Shown here: one piece after another, positions 7,894-15,609 of the stretch
Numbering within the stretch: the first letter of the stretch is position 1
Layout: every line of letters starts with the position of its first letter
NCBI GenBank assembly: GCA_030453435.1
Contig: JAKDKI010000004.1
Location: 1 to 24,934, forward strand
Length of the DNA stretch: 24,934 nt
Source of the DNA: Kocuria sp.
GTDB taxonomy: Bacteria > Actinomycetota > Actinomycetes > Actinomycetales > Micrococcaceae
Reading direction: 5' to 3'
Translations under genes and position numbers: made by a program
The notes under the pieces: model-generated
Told to the model about the DNA's origin: nothing
What the model saw: the letters and a program-made list of their open reading frames with translations, nothing else
The model's database searches: none

Positions 7894-8701
7894 CTAGTGG
7901 TGGCCACCACCGTGAACGTCGTGGAAGGCCATGATGGTCTTGGGTAGCACGGTGAAGGGCCGCATCATGGTGTGGTCCTCGTGGTCCAGGATGTGGCAGT
8001 GGTACATGAAGCTGCCCGTGGCGCCCGTGAATTCGCCGAGTACTTGCACCCACTCCCCCGGTTGCACCACCCACGTATCCTTCATGCCCGCTGTCATGGA
8101 GCTGATGGGGCGCCCGGGGGCCGGCACCGGCAGCGGGTTGGGAGTCGAGCCGGTCGCCAGGTCGAAACCCGGTAACGCCCCGCCGGGACCGAGGGGCCAC
8201 TGCCGCCGATTGAGCATTTGGAACTCCGTCATGTGGATGTGCATCGGGTGTGCCGGGCCTCCCAGATGCACGATGTTCCACACCGCCCAGTCGCCTTCGG
8301 AGAACCTGATGGTCAGAGTGTCGTCGAACAGCTTGGCCGCGGGCTTGAAGGTCATGACCTCGCCATCAGCTCGGGTCAGCCGGATCACGTCTGTGGCCCC
8401 GGGGTCCTCGCCCTCCGTCAGCTCACGCAGCTCCCACATCTCCGGGTGGACGGAACCGCGGATACCGGGAGAAGTCCACGAGCACGTCAACGCGCTCGCC
8501 CGGGCCCATTTCGACGATCCCGTCCTCCGGAATGAACGGCGCGGGCAGCAAACCGCCGTCCGCGCCGATCACCACCAGCGCGTCAGTCTTGCGGTGCTCG
8601 GCGAAGGCCGGATCAGTGCTGGGAATGGACTTGTCGGGAGTGAATTTCTCGTCGGTGGTGTCGTGGATGGAGAACCGATGGACTCGCGATGAGGCCAGAG
8701 T
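7894..8701 (-). pseudogene. Multicopper oxidase relic (N-terminus lost, internal frameshift)
   Basis: The part at 7894-8490 encodes a C-terminal cupredoxin domain with HPMHIHMTEFQML and GSFMYHCHILDHEDHTMM, the H-C-H-x3-H-x4-M signature that binds type 1 and type 2/3 copper. Reading upstream in another minus-strand frame, 8460-8700 gives VVIGADGGLLPAPF and GPGERVDVLVDFSRYP, the middle-domain region of the same family. The two parts are out of frame around 8458-8470, perhaps with a small deletion because the usual linker is short. A TGA stands just before the first family residue at about 8702, and no N-terminal domain with the first His-x-His copper motifs exists. Roughly half of a normal 480-520 residue laccase-like enzyme remains. 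It is probably non-functional. Confidence 0.8.
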
Positions 8702-8716
8702 TCACTTAATGGTTTG

Positions 8717-9088
8717 TCACACACCTAAGACTGACTGAGCGATGAGACGATCCAGTTTCCGCACGTCGATATTTCGACCCACGTTGATCTTGATCAGACC
8801 CGCCCGGGTCCACAGTTCGATCTCTGCATTGAGATCGAACCCGCCGGCATTTTCCGTGGACCACATGTTGATGCTCGAGTACGGGATGGAATAGGTTTCG
8901 ACTTTCTTACCCATTAAACCTTGGGCGTCACGGACAATCAGTCGCTTGTTCGTGAACGTTGCCGTATCACGCACAGTCTTGAAGGAGGCGACGGGTACTT
9001 CACCAGGAACCAGCAACTCCGCAAGGTCCTGCGGAGTCTCCACCTGAGACGTAAATGTCCATCCGCTGTTCAATACTTGGTCCGACAT
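8717..9088 (-). CDS. Bacterial PH-domain protein
   Basis: This 123-residue soluble protein resembles the bacterial pleckstrin-homology family (bPH): LLVPGEVPVASFKTVRDTAT, FTNKRLIVRDAQG, KKVETYSIPYSSINMWSTE, then a C-terminal helix VRKLDRLIAQSVLG. The alternating 'gives signal, can be switched on/off, here is the local strand' pattern (FTNKRLI... YSIPYSSI) is characteristic of that fold. The cellular role of this family is largely unknown. The upstream ATG at 9106 is rejected because AAGAGGG lies between the two ATGs, eight bases before the ATG at 9088. It ends only 16 bases from the truncation point of the multicopper oxidase relic, within a stretch richer in A and T than the flanks. Confidence 0.8.
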   Translation of the reverse strand: MSDQVLNSGWTFTSQVETPQDLAELLVPGEVPVASFKTVRDTATFTNKRLIVRDAQGLMGKKVETYSIPYSSINMWSTENAGGFDLNAEIELWTRAGLIKINVGRNIDVRKLDRLIAQSVLGV

Positions 9089-9253
9089 AATGCAGCCCTC
9101 TTTCACTAATTGACTCCAGGAAATAGCTCCAGCACGCAGCCTTCGATCCGGTAACGGAAAATGACCAACATACGGCAGGCTTCCCTCCCATGTTACTCAC
9201 GAGTTATAGAGTTCAATCTCGAACGCGCAGAAATAATTCCATTTAACCTAGTC

Positions 9254-9272
9254 AGAGCCACCTTCCGGCTCT
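9254..9272. other. Small hairpin in the AT-rich divergent intergenic region 9089-9321
   Basis: AGAGCC and GGCTCT form a 6-bp stem with a seven-base loop. The surrounding 233 bases between two divergent genes are AT-rich; a TATAAC-like hexamer on the minus strand near 9200 could be a -10 for the PH-domain gene, without a convincing -35. Nothing else is recognised there. Confidence 0.3.
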
Positions 9273-9321
9273 ACCGTTGAACGTGTTTCTACCCCCGGAC
9301 TCAGCGAAGTTGGGGATCGAC

Positions 9322-10113
9322 ATGATGGGCACTTTTCCTGAATGGCTTTCAGTCATAGTTGCAGCCGCCGCTCTGGGCGCCGCTATCTGGGCGGGCCTCA
9401 TTTCCAAGCGGTTGTTCGATGTTGAACGAGAGCGGGATGCCCTTGCTCAAGATCACAAGGAAAGAGAACAAGCAAGTGGCATCGCGGCATGGTGCATCAC
9501 ATACAGAAAATCGGACAACAGTCCCTCTCCGAAAGGGTTACTCCTGCACAACAGCTCAGACGCGCCAGTTTTCGACATCAAGGTTTCCAGCACCTATTCA
9601 CGCAGGCAAAATGAGCCCCCTGTAGATCAACCCCCATTGAAACTGTCAGTCCTGCCGCCCGGCGAGCACGCTTGCCTAGCGGATACGGAGTTTCCATGGC
9701 AGTTCCCCGAGCCAACCGCGCAAGTGGAGCACCGCGTTGGTGCTCCTTTGCGACCTGTCACGAACAACAGGGGCTGGATGGTCAAGGCGATTGAATTCAC
9801 GGACTCCTCTGGCAAACAATGGCTTTGTGGGCAGCGGGGCAGCTACTCCGCCAAGAACAGGAGAAACCATGATTCAGGCAACCCCGTACATCGGCTTCGA
9901 AGGCCAGGCGGAAGAGGCGCTCACCTTCTACCAATCAGTGTTCGGCGGGGATCTCAACATCACTCGCTTCAAGGACATGGGCATGGTCGAGGACACCCCG
10001 GACTGGGTGATGCACGGTCAGCTCGACACCGAGATGGGGTGGAGCCTGATGGCCTCCGACAACCCCGGTGGTGTTTCTGGAGGCAGCCGGATCAACATTT
10101 GCATCTGGGGTGA
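9322..10113 (+). CDS. Membrane-anchored hypothetical protein, probably stop-lost
   Basis: From the ATG pair at 9322 the protein has one N-terminal membrane segment (WLSVIVAAAALGAAIWAGLIS) and then a charged helix (FDVERERDALAQDHKEREQAS). A soluble domain follows, with WCITYRK, LLLHNSSDAPVFDIKVSS and AIEFTDSSGKQWL. This layout is common in uncharacterised actinobacterial proteins and suggests a cytoplasmic beta-domain on a membrane tether. I cannot name it. After about residue 180 (base 9860) the frame runs 245 bases into the VOC gene and becomes Arg/His/Gly-rich shadow sequence, so the natural stop was probably lost by a small indel near 9840-9870. TTG at 9277 is an alternative start. Base use is AT-richer than in neighbours. 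Confidence 0.5.
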   Translation: MMGTFPEWLSVIVAAAALGAAIWAGLISKRLFDVERERDALAQDHKEREQASGIAAWCITYRKSDNSPSPKGLLLHNSSDAPVFDIKVSSTYSRRQNEPPVDQPPLKLSVLPPGEHACLADTEFPWQFPEPTAQVEHRVGAPLRPVTNNRGWMVKAIEFTDSSGKQWLCGQRGSYSAKNRRNHDSGNPVHRLRRPGGRGAHLLPISVRRGSQHHSLQGHGHGRGHPGLGDARSARHRDGVEPDGLRQPRWCFWRQPDQHLHLG

Positions 10114-10270
10114 TGATGAACAGCGCATGACCGAGTTCTTCAACGCCCTGGCAGACGGCGGCACCGTGGAGATGCCGCTCGAGAAGCAAGAATGGGGCGA
10201 TTCCTTCGGGGGCCTGCGTGACCGCTTCGGAATCGATTGGGGCGTCAATATTGGCACCAAGGAGTCGTAA
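9869..10270 (+). CDS. VOC-family (PhnB/glyoxalase-like) protein
   Basis: The 133-residue protein starts MIQATPYIGFEGQAEEALTF and contains YQSVFGGDL, WVMHGQLDTEMGWSLMASD, INICIWGDD and GLRDRFGIDWGVNI. This is the pattern of the PhnB/'3-demethylubiquinone-9 methyltransferase-like' branch of the vicinal oxygen chelate superfamily. Such proteins are dimeric beta-alpha-beta-beta-beta units; most have unknown substrates, and metal ligands are not obvious enough here to predict a reaction. ATG at 9869 is preceded by AGGAGA. Upstream in-frame starts fall inside the preceding gene and lack a ribosome site. Confidence 0.85.
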   Translation: MIQATPYIGFEGQAEEALTFYQSVFGGDLNITRFKDMGMVEDTPDWVMHGQLDTEMGWSLMASDNPGGVSGGSRINICIWGDDEQRMTEFFNALADGGTVEMPLEKQEWGDSFGGLRDRFGIDWGVNIGTKES

Positions 10271-10392
10271 CACTCCTTGTCACCTCTCGAATGTGACGCG
10301 CGTCATGCGTACCGTGGACATGCCACACCGTTGATCGGTCGGCATCACCTCTCGGACGCGCCGGCCCAGCGGACCGACGATGAGGAGATGCC

Positions 10393-11097
10393 ATGAACGA
10401 TCGTGAAATGACTTCCCCGACCGCTTCTACTGGACAGGCTGCCACCCACAAGAAGAAGACCCCTCGTGCCCGCACCGGCATGGCCTTTCTAGGGCTTGCC
10501 GGGCTGTTGACCCTTGCCGCGTGTGGCGACAACGGAGGCGGCTCTGACGCGGAGGACACGGGCGCGCAAGAGACGAGTGCGGCGGCGTCGGAATCCGAGC
10601 CTATGGGTACCGCCACCGTACAAAACGCCGACGGCGAGGAGCTGGGCACCGTCGAATTCTCGGAGGCCGGTGAAGGTCAGGAGGCGACCAGCGTCAAGGT
10701 GGAGCTCTCCGGTTTGGAGCCTGGCTACTACGGACTCCACGTTCACGCGAACGGTGTGTGCGAGGCGGAGAGTTCCGCCCCGGATGACCCGTCCGAGACA
10801 GGCGCATTCTTGTCTGCGGGAGGCCACTTGGGTGGCGACGACGCTCAGCACCCCGAGCACGCGGGTGACCTTCCTGCGCTGCTGGTCATGGAGTCAGGCG
10901 AGGCCAACATGACGTTCCAGACGGATCGCCTCAACGCAGAGAATCTGATGGACGATGACGGCTCCGCGTTGATGATTCACTCCGACCCGGACAACTACGC
11001 CAACATCCCCGAGCGTTACGCAGCCGAAGGCCCGGACGAGGACTCCCAGTCCACCGGTGACGCCGGCTCTCGTCTGGCGTGCGGCGTGATCGAGTAG
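10393..11097 (+). CDS. sodC: Superoxide dismutase [Cu-Zn], lipoprotein
   Basis: The 234-residue precursor has a basic N-region (THKKKTPRARTG), a hydrophobic stretch and a lipobox LTLAAC with Cys44, so it should be anchored on the outer face of the membrane. A Ser/Glu/Asp-rich linker (45-70) precedes the enzyme domain. Metal ligands are visible: His116 and His118 (GLHVHANG), the bridging His145 (AGGHLGG), the zinc-site His153/His156 region with Asp159, and His196 (MIHSDPDNY). Cys123 and Cys230 (GSRLACGVIE) can form the conserved disulfide, and the arginine before ACG is the substrate-guiding residue. It removes superoxide outside the cytoplasm. ATG at 10393 has GAGGAG upstream. The 122-base region before it contains the 10-mer TCACCTCTCG twice, meaning unknown. 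Confidence 0.93.
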   Translation: MNDREMTSPTASTGQAATHKKKTPRARTGMAFLGLAGLLTLAACGDNGGGSDAEDTGAQETSAAASESEPMGTATVQNADGEELGTVEFSEAGEGQEATSVKVELSGLEPGYYGLHVHANGVCEAESSAPDDPSETGAFLSAGGHLGGDDAQHPEHAGDLPALLVMESGEANMTFQTDRLNAENLMDDDGSALMIHSDPDNYANIPERYAAEGPDEDSQSTGDAGSRLACGVIE

Positions 11098-11131
11098 AGA
11101 CCTGAAGGCCGCGGCGGCCGCGTGAGCAAAG

Positions 11132-11695
11132 TCAGTCGTCATGCAGCGGCACGAACCTGAACTGCCCGTGCCGGGTGATCTTCGTGTCCATCCCACTGCG
11201 GCGCACACGCAGCATTTCATCTGCCACGGGAATGACCATCACACCGCCCTCCCCCAGCTGTTCCACGAGCTGCTCGGGGAGGGCGTCCGCCATGGCGGAA
11301 ACAAGGATCCGGTCGAATGGCGCGTCCTCCGGTGCTCCGAGGACGCCCCCTTCTGCTTGTCTGATCTGCACCCAGGGTTGATTTTGCTTGGCGTTGGCGG
11401 ACCGCGCGAGGCTCACGAGTTCGGGGATGCGTTCCACACCGGTCACCTCGCCCTGCTCCCCCACCAAGTAACCGAGAAGAGCTGAACTCCACCCAGATCC
11501 TGCGCCGATGTCCAGCACACGGTGACCGGGCTGCACATCCAATAGCTCGAGCATGACTTTGACGGTGCTCGGTTGGGAATTGGTCTGCTCGTGCCCGATA
11601 CTCAACGGCGCATCAACGGAGGCCAGGCCATGTGCCCCGGCGGGGAGGAAATCTGTCCGTTTGATAGTGGAAAACGCTTGTTCAAGGGTGTTCAT
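11132..11695 (-). CDS. Protein-L-isoaspartate O-methyltransferase family protein
   Basis: This 187-residue protein has the PCMT landmarks PLSIGHEQTNSQPSTV (residues 30-45), the region that binds the isoaspartyl substrate, and motif I VLDIGAGSGWSSALLGYL (60-77), followed by EVTGVERIPELV and GEGGVMVIPV. PCMTs methylate isoaspartate in damaged proteins using SAM to start repair. It is a little shorter than the usual 200-210 residues, mainly at the C-terminus, so an orphan methyltransferase of the same family is possible. The start at 11695 has GGAG upstream that overlaps the end of the preceding membrane-protein gene, 12 bases away; the two are likely co-transcribed. It converges with sodC, 34 bases away, across a short GC-rich spacer. 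Confidence 0.85.
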   Translation of the reverse strand: MNTLEQAFSTIKRTDFLPAGAHGLASVDAPLSIGHEQTNSQPSTVKVMLELLDVQPGHRVLDIGAGSGWSSALLGYLVGEQGEVTGVERIPELVSLARSANAKQNQPWVQIRQAEGGVLGAPEDAPFDRILVSAMADALPEQLVEQLGEGGVMVIPVADEMLRVRRSGMDTKITRHGQFRFVPLHDD

Positions 11696-11707
11696 GGCTT
11701 CACTCCG

Positions 11708-12325
11708 TTATCGAGAGTTGTGTGCCAATTCTTCCTTGTGGACCATTCGCTGAGAAGACCGCCGTGAGACGAGGACCGCCACGATCAGAGCGGCAATCGT
11801 CCCGGCGATCATGTCGGTCATGGTGTCCTGATTGTCCACTTGGGCGTCGCCACCCACCAGGAGATCACGTACGAACTCCCCTACTTCCCACAAGAAAGCA
11901 CCCGTGACACCGATGGCTGTGAGAATCACACCGTGGACCCAACCGGGCAGGGTGAACCTGTAACGCTCCATGATGACCCGCAAGGAGAAGTGGGCGGCCA
12001 GAGCAATCACGAAGCCGGAATAGAAGTGCACCGCTGTGTCCCACGGGTACCAAACCCCGTAGAAGTGCAAATACGATCCGATGTACCCACCGCTCAACAA
12101 CAGCAGTCCGTAGAGGACCTGCAGGTGCAAGGGAATTGCCACGCGCGCCAACCGCTCCACGATCAGCGGCACGAACGTCGCCAGAAAAACACCAACGAGT
12201 ATGAGTGTGCCTTCTCCGAAACCCCGCCCGATTTCGATCACCAATGAGATCAGAAAGATCAGAGCCAGGATGACCATGGGTGCGTGACGCTGCGGGGTGG
12301 ATTGACGAGAGGCAAACTGTGGCAT
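11708..12325 (-). CDS. Multi-pass membrane protein, DUF2238/YjdF-like (paralogue 1)
   Basis: About 205 residues with roughly six membrane segments. Conserved features are YIGSYLHFYGVWYPWDTAVH, then HFYSGFVIALAAHF, GAFLWEVGEFVRDLLVGG and VDNQDTMTDMIAGT. The polar residues inside or beside membranes (His in the VHFYSG loop, Trp-Glu-x-x-Glu-Phe, Asp-Thr-Met-x-Asp-Met) recall the YjdF/DUF2238 family; function unknown. A GTG at 12376 would add 17 residues but lacks a site; ATG at 12325 is preceded by GCGTAAGGTC. It is clearly paralogous to the next gene upstream on the same strand, 73 bases away, and lies 12 bases before the PCMT gene. Confidence 0.7.
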   Translation of the reverse strand: MPQFASRQSTPQRHAPMVILALIFLISLVIEIGRGFGEGTLILVGVFLATFVPLIVERLARVAIPLHLQVLYGLLLLSGGYIGSYLHFYGVWYPWDTAVHFYSGFVIALAAHFSLRVIMERYRFTLPGWVHGVILTAIGVTGAFLWEVGEFVRDLLVGGDAQVDNQDTMTDMIAGTIAALIVAVLVSRRSSQRMVHKEELAHNSR

Positions 12326-12398
12326 GAATTCGACCTTACGCCGATTCAATTTGAACGATCTTGAGGCCTCCGTCACCTGAGGACCCCGTCATGAACCT

Positions 12399-12995
12399 TC
12401 AAGACAGCTCACTTCGCGGTGGGCGAGGCCGTACCACCAAGATGAGAGCAACAATCAGGGCGGACAAGGTTCCGGTGATCATGTCGATCATGGTGTCGTA
12501 GTTATCGATTTGCGCGCGGGATCCTGTCATCTGGTCCGCGGTAAACTCTCCGATTTCCCACAACATGGCGACCAGCGCGCTGAACGAGGTGACCATCACG
12601 GCATGCAACCACCGCGGCATCTCAAAGCGGTGTTTGCGCATGACCGCCCGAAGAATGAAGTCCGCCCACAACGCGATCATGATGCCCGAGTAGAAGTGAA
12701 CGATGGTGTCCCACGGTTCCCAGACATCGTAGAACCGCAGGTAACTACCCATGTATCCGCCGGTAAAAATCAGCACGGCATAGAGCAGCTGGAGATACAT
12801 GGGGATCCGCACTCGCCCGATGGCTTCTGCTACCAACGGCGTGAGCGACACCTGAAGCAAGCCCATGGCCATGAAGGCGCTTTCAGGGTTCCCTTGAGTG
12901 GTGTCCCTGACGAACGCGACCAACAGAACTACTTCCACCGCGATGAGCGGAGCGTGCCTCAGCAGCATTCCGCTGAGAGATACACGTTTCGTCAT
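12399..12995 (-). CDS. Multi-pass membrane protein, DUF2238/YjdF-like (paralogue 2)
   Basis: This 198-residue protein repeats the architecture of its neighbour: YMGSYLRFYDVWEPWDTIVH, HFYSGIMIALWADF, AMLWEIGEFTADQMTGS and IDNYDTMIDMITGT. About half the residues in these blocks are the same in both copies, so a tandem duplication is the simplest explanation, old enough for considerable divergence. The ATG at 12995 is chosen because GCGTAAGGTC stands at exactly the same distance as in paralogue 1; the open frame to 13145 upstream overlaps the divergent gene and is low-quality. Function unknown; conserved acidic, Trp and His residues near membranes suggest transport or a membrane enzyme rather than a simple anchor. 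Confidence 0.7.
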   Translation of the reverse strand: MTKRVSLSGMLLRHAPLIAVEVVLLVAFVRDTTQGNPESAFMAMGLLQVSLTPLVAEAIGRVRIPMYLQLLYAVLIFTGGYMGSYLRFYDVWEPWDTIVHFYSGIMIALWADFILRAVMRKHRFEMPRWLHAVMVTSFSALVAMLWEIGEFTADQMTGSRAQIDNYDTMIDMITGTLSALIVALILVVRPRPPRSELS

Positions 12996-13059
12996 GCTGC
13001 TGACCTTACGCGCCCACCCATGGATATTCTTGAGCACCTGATCGAGAGGATCTCCGCCC

Positions 13060-13677
13060 ATGAGCCACCGAGATATCGTCAACAAACTTCTGAACGAGCA
13101 CGGGCAGACGTATGCGCAGGAAGCAGGCATCAGTCTCAAAGACACACCGGCTCCCCTGTTTCACCTCCTGGTCCTGGCGAACTTGTTGTCCACCAGGATC
13201 AGCGCGAACATCGCGGTCGCTACGGCTCACGAACTCGTGGCGAGTGGGTTCACCACGCCCGAGAAGATGCGCGATGCCACGTGGCAACAACGCGTGGACG
13301 CACTCGGTCGGGGTGGTTACCGCCGCTACGACGAGCGCACCTCGACCATGCTCGGCGACGGCGCCACCCTCCTGCTCGACCATTACGGCGGGGATTTGAG
13401 GCGGTTGCGCGATCACTCAGAGAGTCCCAAAGACATGCTGAAGCGATTGCAGGAATTCCCGGGCATCGGACCCACGGGCGCTGCGATCTTCGCCCGGGAA
13501 GTTCAAGCCGTCTGGCCGGAGATGGCCCCGTTCTTCGACAAGAAGGCCTTGGACGGGGCTCGCAAACTCGGGCTGCCGGAGAATTCCACTGATTTGGCCG
13601 CCTTGGTTCCGGACAAGCAACTACCGCATCTGGCCTCCGCTCTGGTGCGTGTCGCTCTGGATCGGTCCAAGAAATGA
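13060..13677 (+). CDS. HhH-GPD (endonuclease III-like) DNA glycosylase family protein
   Basis: The 205-residue protein has the helical endonuclease III fold: LFHLLVLANLLSTRISANIA near the N-terminus, then the helix-hairpin-helix LQEFPGIGPTGAAIFAREVQ. The following PFFDKKALDGA probably provides the catalytic aspartate. At the place where bifunctional endonuclease III has lysine (GRKTA type), this protein has PTGA, and the four cysteines of the C-terminal [4Fe-4S] cluster are absent. It may therefore be a monofunctional glycosylase of narrow range or a DNA-binding derivative. GAGAGGAT precedes the ATG. It is divergent from the membrane protein, sharing a 64-base promoter region, and its stop is 14 bases before the chosen start of the flavoprotein. 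Confidence 0.75.
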   Translation: MSHRDIVNKLLNEHGQTYAQEAGISLKDTPAPLFHLLVLANLLSTRISANIAVATAHELVASGFTTPEKMRDATWQQRVDALGRGGYRRYDERTSTMLGDGATLLLDHYGGDLRRLRDHSESPKDMLKRLQEFPGIGPTGAAIFAREVQAVWPEMAPFFDKKALDGARKLGLPENSTDLAALVPDKQLPHLASALVRVALDRSKK

Positions 13678-13691
13678 GTCTGGAGAATCGC

Positions 13692-15362
13692 ATGGACTCC
13701 GATGTCATCGTGGTGGGAGCCGGTCTCGCCGGCCTGGTCGCCACCGCTGAGCTGACAAGCGCGGGTCTTCGGGTCCTTCTTGTTGACCAGGAGACCGAAG
13801 CCAACCTGGGGGGCCAAGCTCATTGGTCATTGGGCGGCCTGTTCATGGTGAACACCCCCGAGCAGCGCCGCATGGGCATTAAGGACTCTCCCGAGCTCGC
13901 GCTGCAGGATTGGCTCGGCAGCGCGGGTTTCGATCGCGATGTCGACAGCCCCACTGGCGAGGACTATTGGGGTCGCCGCTGGGCCGAGGCCTACGTGGAC
14001 TTCGCCTCCGGTGAGAAGCGCTCCTGGTTGCACGGCCTGGGCCTGCGATGGGTCCCGATCGTGGGATGGGCCGAACGGGGCGGATACCTCGCGGACGGTC
14101 ACGGCAACTCGGTCCCCCGCTTCCACCTGACCTGGGGCACGGGCCCGGGCGTCGTCACACCGTTCCGGCAAGCGGTGCGGGAGGCCCACGACGCCGGTCT
14201 GGTCACCTTTGCGTTCCGGCATCGGGTGGATCGCTTCGTGAGGTCGGGCGGCGCCGTCGACGGCGTGAGCGGCGCGGTCCTCGCTCCGGACACTGCTCCA
14301 CGTGGGGCCGCGACGAATCGCGAAGAAACTGGGACGTTCGAGTTCAAGGCACCCGCCGTGCTCGTCACCGCGGGTGGGATCGGTGGTAACCAGGATCTGG
14401 TGCGTGCGAATTGGCCGGAGCGGTTGGGGCAGGTGCCGGGCAAGTTGATCACCGGAGTTCCCGAGTACGTGGATGGTCGCATGCTGGGTTTCGCGGAGGG
14501 CGCGGGCGGACGGATCGTGAATCGCGACCGGATGTGGCATTACACGGAGGGCGTGACGAACTGGAATCCGATCTGGCGGGACCATGGGATTCGCATCATC
14601 CCAGGTCCCTCGTCCATGTGGTTCGATGCGCGCGGCCAGCGACTACCCGTGCCGAACTTCCCCGGGTTCGACACCCTGGGCACACTCAAGGCCATCGGTC
14701 ACAGCGGATACGACTACACGTGGTTCGTTCTGACACAGCGGATTATCGAGAAGGAGTTCGCGCTGTCCGGATCGGAACAGAATCCGGACGTGACCAATCG
14801 CGATCTGAAGCTCACATTGAGCCGTGTGCTGCCCGGGGCGGCCGGTCCGGTGGAGGCGTTCAAGAAACACGGTGAGGATTTCGTGGTGGCGTCTTCTTTG
14901 AGCGAGCTCGTGGATGGGATGAACGCGCTGACCGGTGAACCGCTGATTGAGCTGGCGGATTTGGAGCGGCAGATCGTGGCGCGTGACCGCGAGATGGATA
15001 ATCCGTTCACCAAGGATCTCCAGGTGTCTGCAATCCATAACTCTCGACGGTCGCGCGGTGAGAGGTTGGCGCGCACGGCTTCGCCACACAAGATTCTCGA
15101 CCCGAAAGCCGGCCCGCTCATCGCGGTGCGGTTGAACATCATCACGCGTAAGACACTGGGTGGCCTGCAAACTGACCTGTCCGGGCGCGTGCAGGGCCTC
15201 GATCACGCACCGGTTCCGGGATTGTGGGCTGCTGGCGAGATCGCGGGATTCGGAGGCGGTGGCATGCACGGCTACCGGTCGCTGGAAGGTACGTTCCTGG
15301 GCGGCTGCCTGTTCTCTGGGCGCCAGGCGGGCCGGGGTATTGCGGAGGAGCTTGGCAGCTAG
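13692..15362 (+). CDS. FAD-binding dehydrogenase (KstD/fumarate reductase flavoprotein type)
   Basis: About 556 residues, starting with an FAD-binding Rossmann motif (DVIVVGAGLAGLVATAELTS) and its ribose-binding ending (VLLVDQETEANLGGQAHWSLGG). Further features are VLVTAGGIGGNQDLV and the C-terminal second flavin motif (GLWAAGEIAGFGGGGMHGYR, then LEGTFLGGCLFSGRQAG). This matches the 'FAD-binding dehydrogenase' group related to mycobacterial Rv0785 and more distantly to 3-ketosteroid delta-1-dehydrogenase and fumarate reductase. The substrate is not predictable and no steroid-catabolic neighbours are present. An ATG at 13674 overlaps the previous stop, but GGAGAA seven bases upstream favours the ATG at 13692. 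The close spacing suggests co-transcription with the glycosylase gene. After it come 247 bases with no gene that I recognise. Confidence 0.88.
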   Translation: MDSDVIVVGAGLAGLVATAELTSAGLRVLLVDQETEANLGGQAHWSLGGLFMVNTPEQRRMGIKDSPELALQDWLGSAGFDRDVDSPTGEDYWGRRWAEAYVDFASGEKRSWLHGLGLRWVPIVGWAERGGYLADGHGNSVPRFHLTWGTGPGVVTPFRQAVREAHDAGLVTFAFRHRVDRFVRSGGAVDGVSGAVLAPDTAPRGAATNREETGTFEFKAPAVLVTAGGIGGNQDLVRANWPERLGQVPGKLITGVPEYVDGRMLGFAEGAGGRIVNRDRMWHYTEGVTNWNPIWRDHGIRIIPGPSSMWFDARGQRLPVPNFPGFDTLGTLKAIGHSGYDYTWFVLTQRIIEKEFALSGSEQNPDVTNRDLKLTLSRVLPGAAGPVEAFKKHGEDFVVASSLSELVDGMNALTGEPLIELADLERQIVARDREMDNPFTKDLQVSAIHNSRRSRGERLARTASPHKILDPKAGPLIAVRLNIITRKTLGGLQTDLSGRVQGLDHAPVPGLWAAGEIAGFGGGGMHGYRSLEGTFLGGCLFSGRQAGRGIAEELGS

Positions 15363-15609
15363 AGCTGGACTGGACCTCCTCGGGACCTTGCGCGATCCGG
15401 GCGAAACAGATTCGCCACGGGTCGTTGATGCGAATGCTGTGTTGCCCCTCCCGTAGACCCGTCAGCTCTTCACGTTCTCGTTACTCGGCTGTCTCGTCCT
15501 CGCCACTTCCATGAACGACCGTTGGTCCTGCTGACACGCTCGGGGCCTGGGGGAACACACAGTCAAGTAGGTCTCGAGTTGCCCGAAGTTTTTGAACGAA
15601 AGGTTCACC

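Noticed and set aside
9200..9225. GTTC-N6-GAAC inverted repeat as an SOS (LexA) box
   Set aside because: Orientation and spacing differ from the actinobacterial GAAC-N4-GTTC site.
12510..13592. Plus-strand frame of 360 codons across a membrane-protein gene and the glycosylase
   Set aside because: Arg/His-rich, ignores the divergent promoter region, and both real genes are supported by motifs and ribosome sites.
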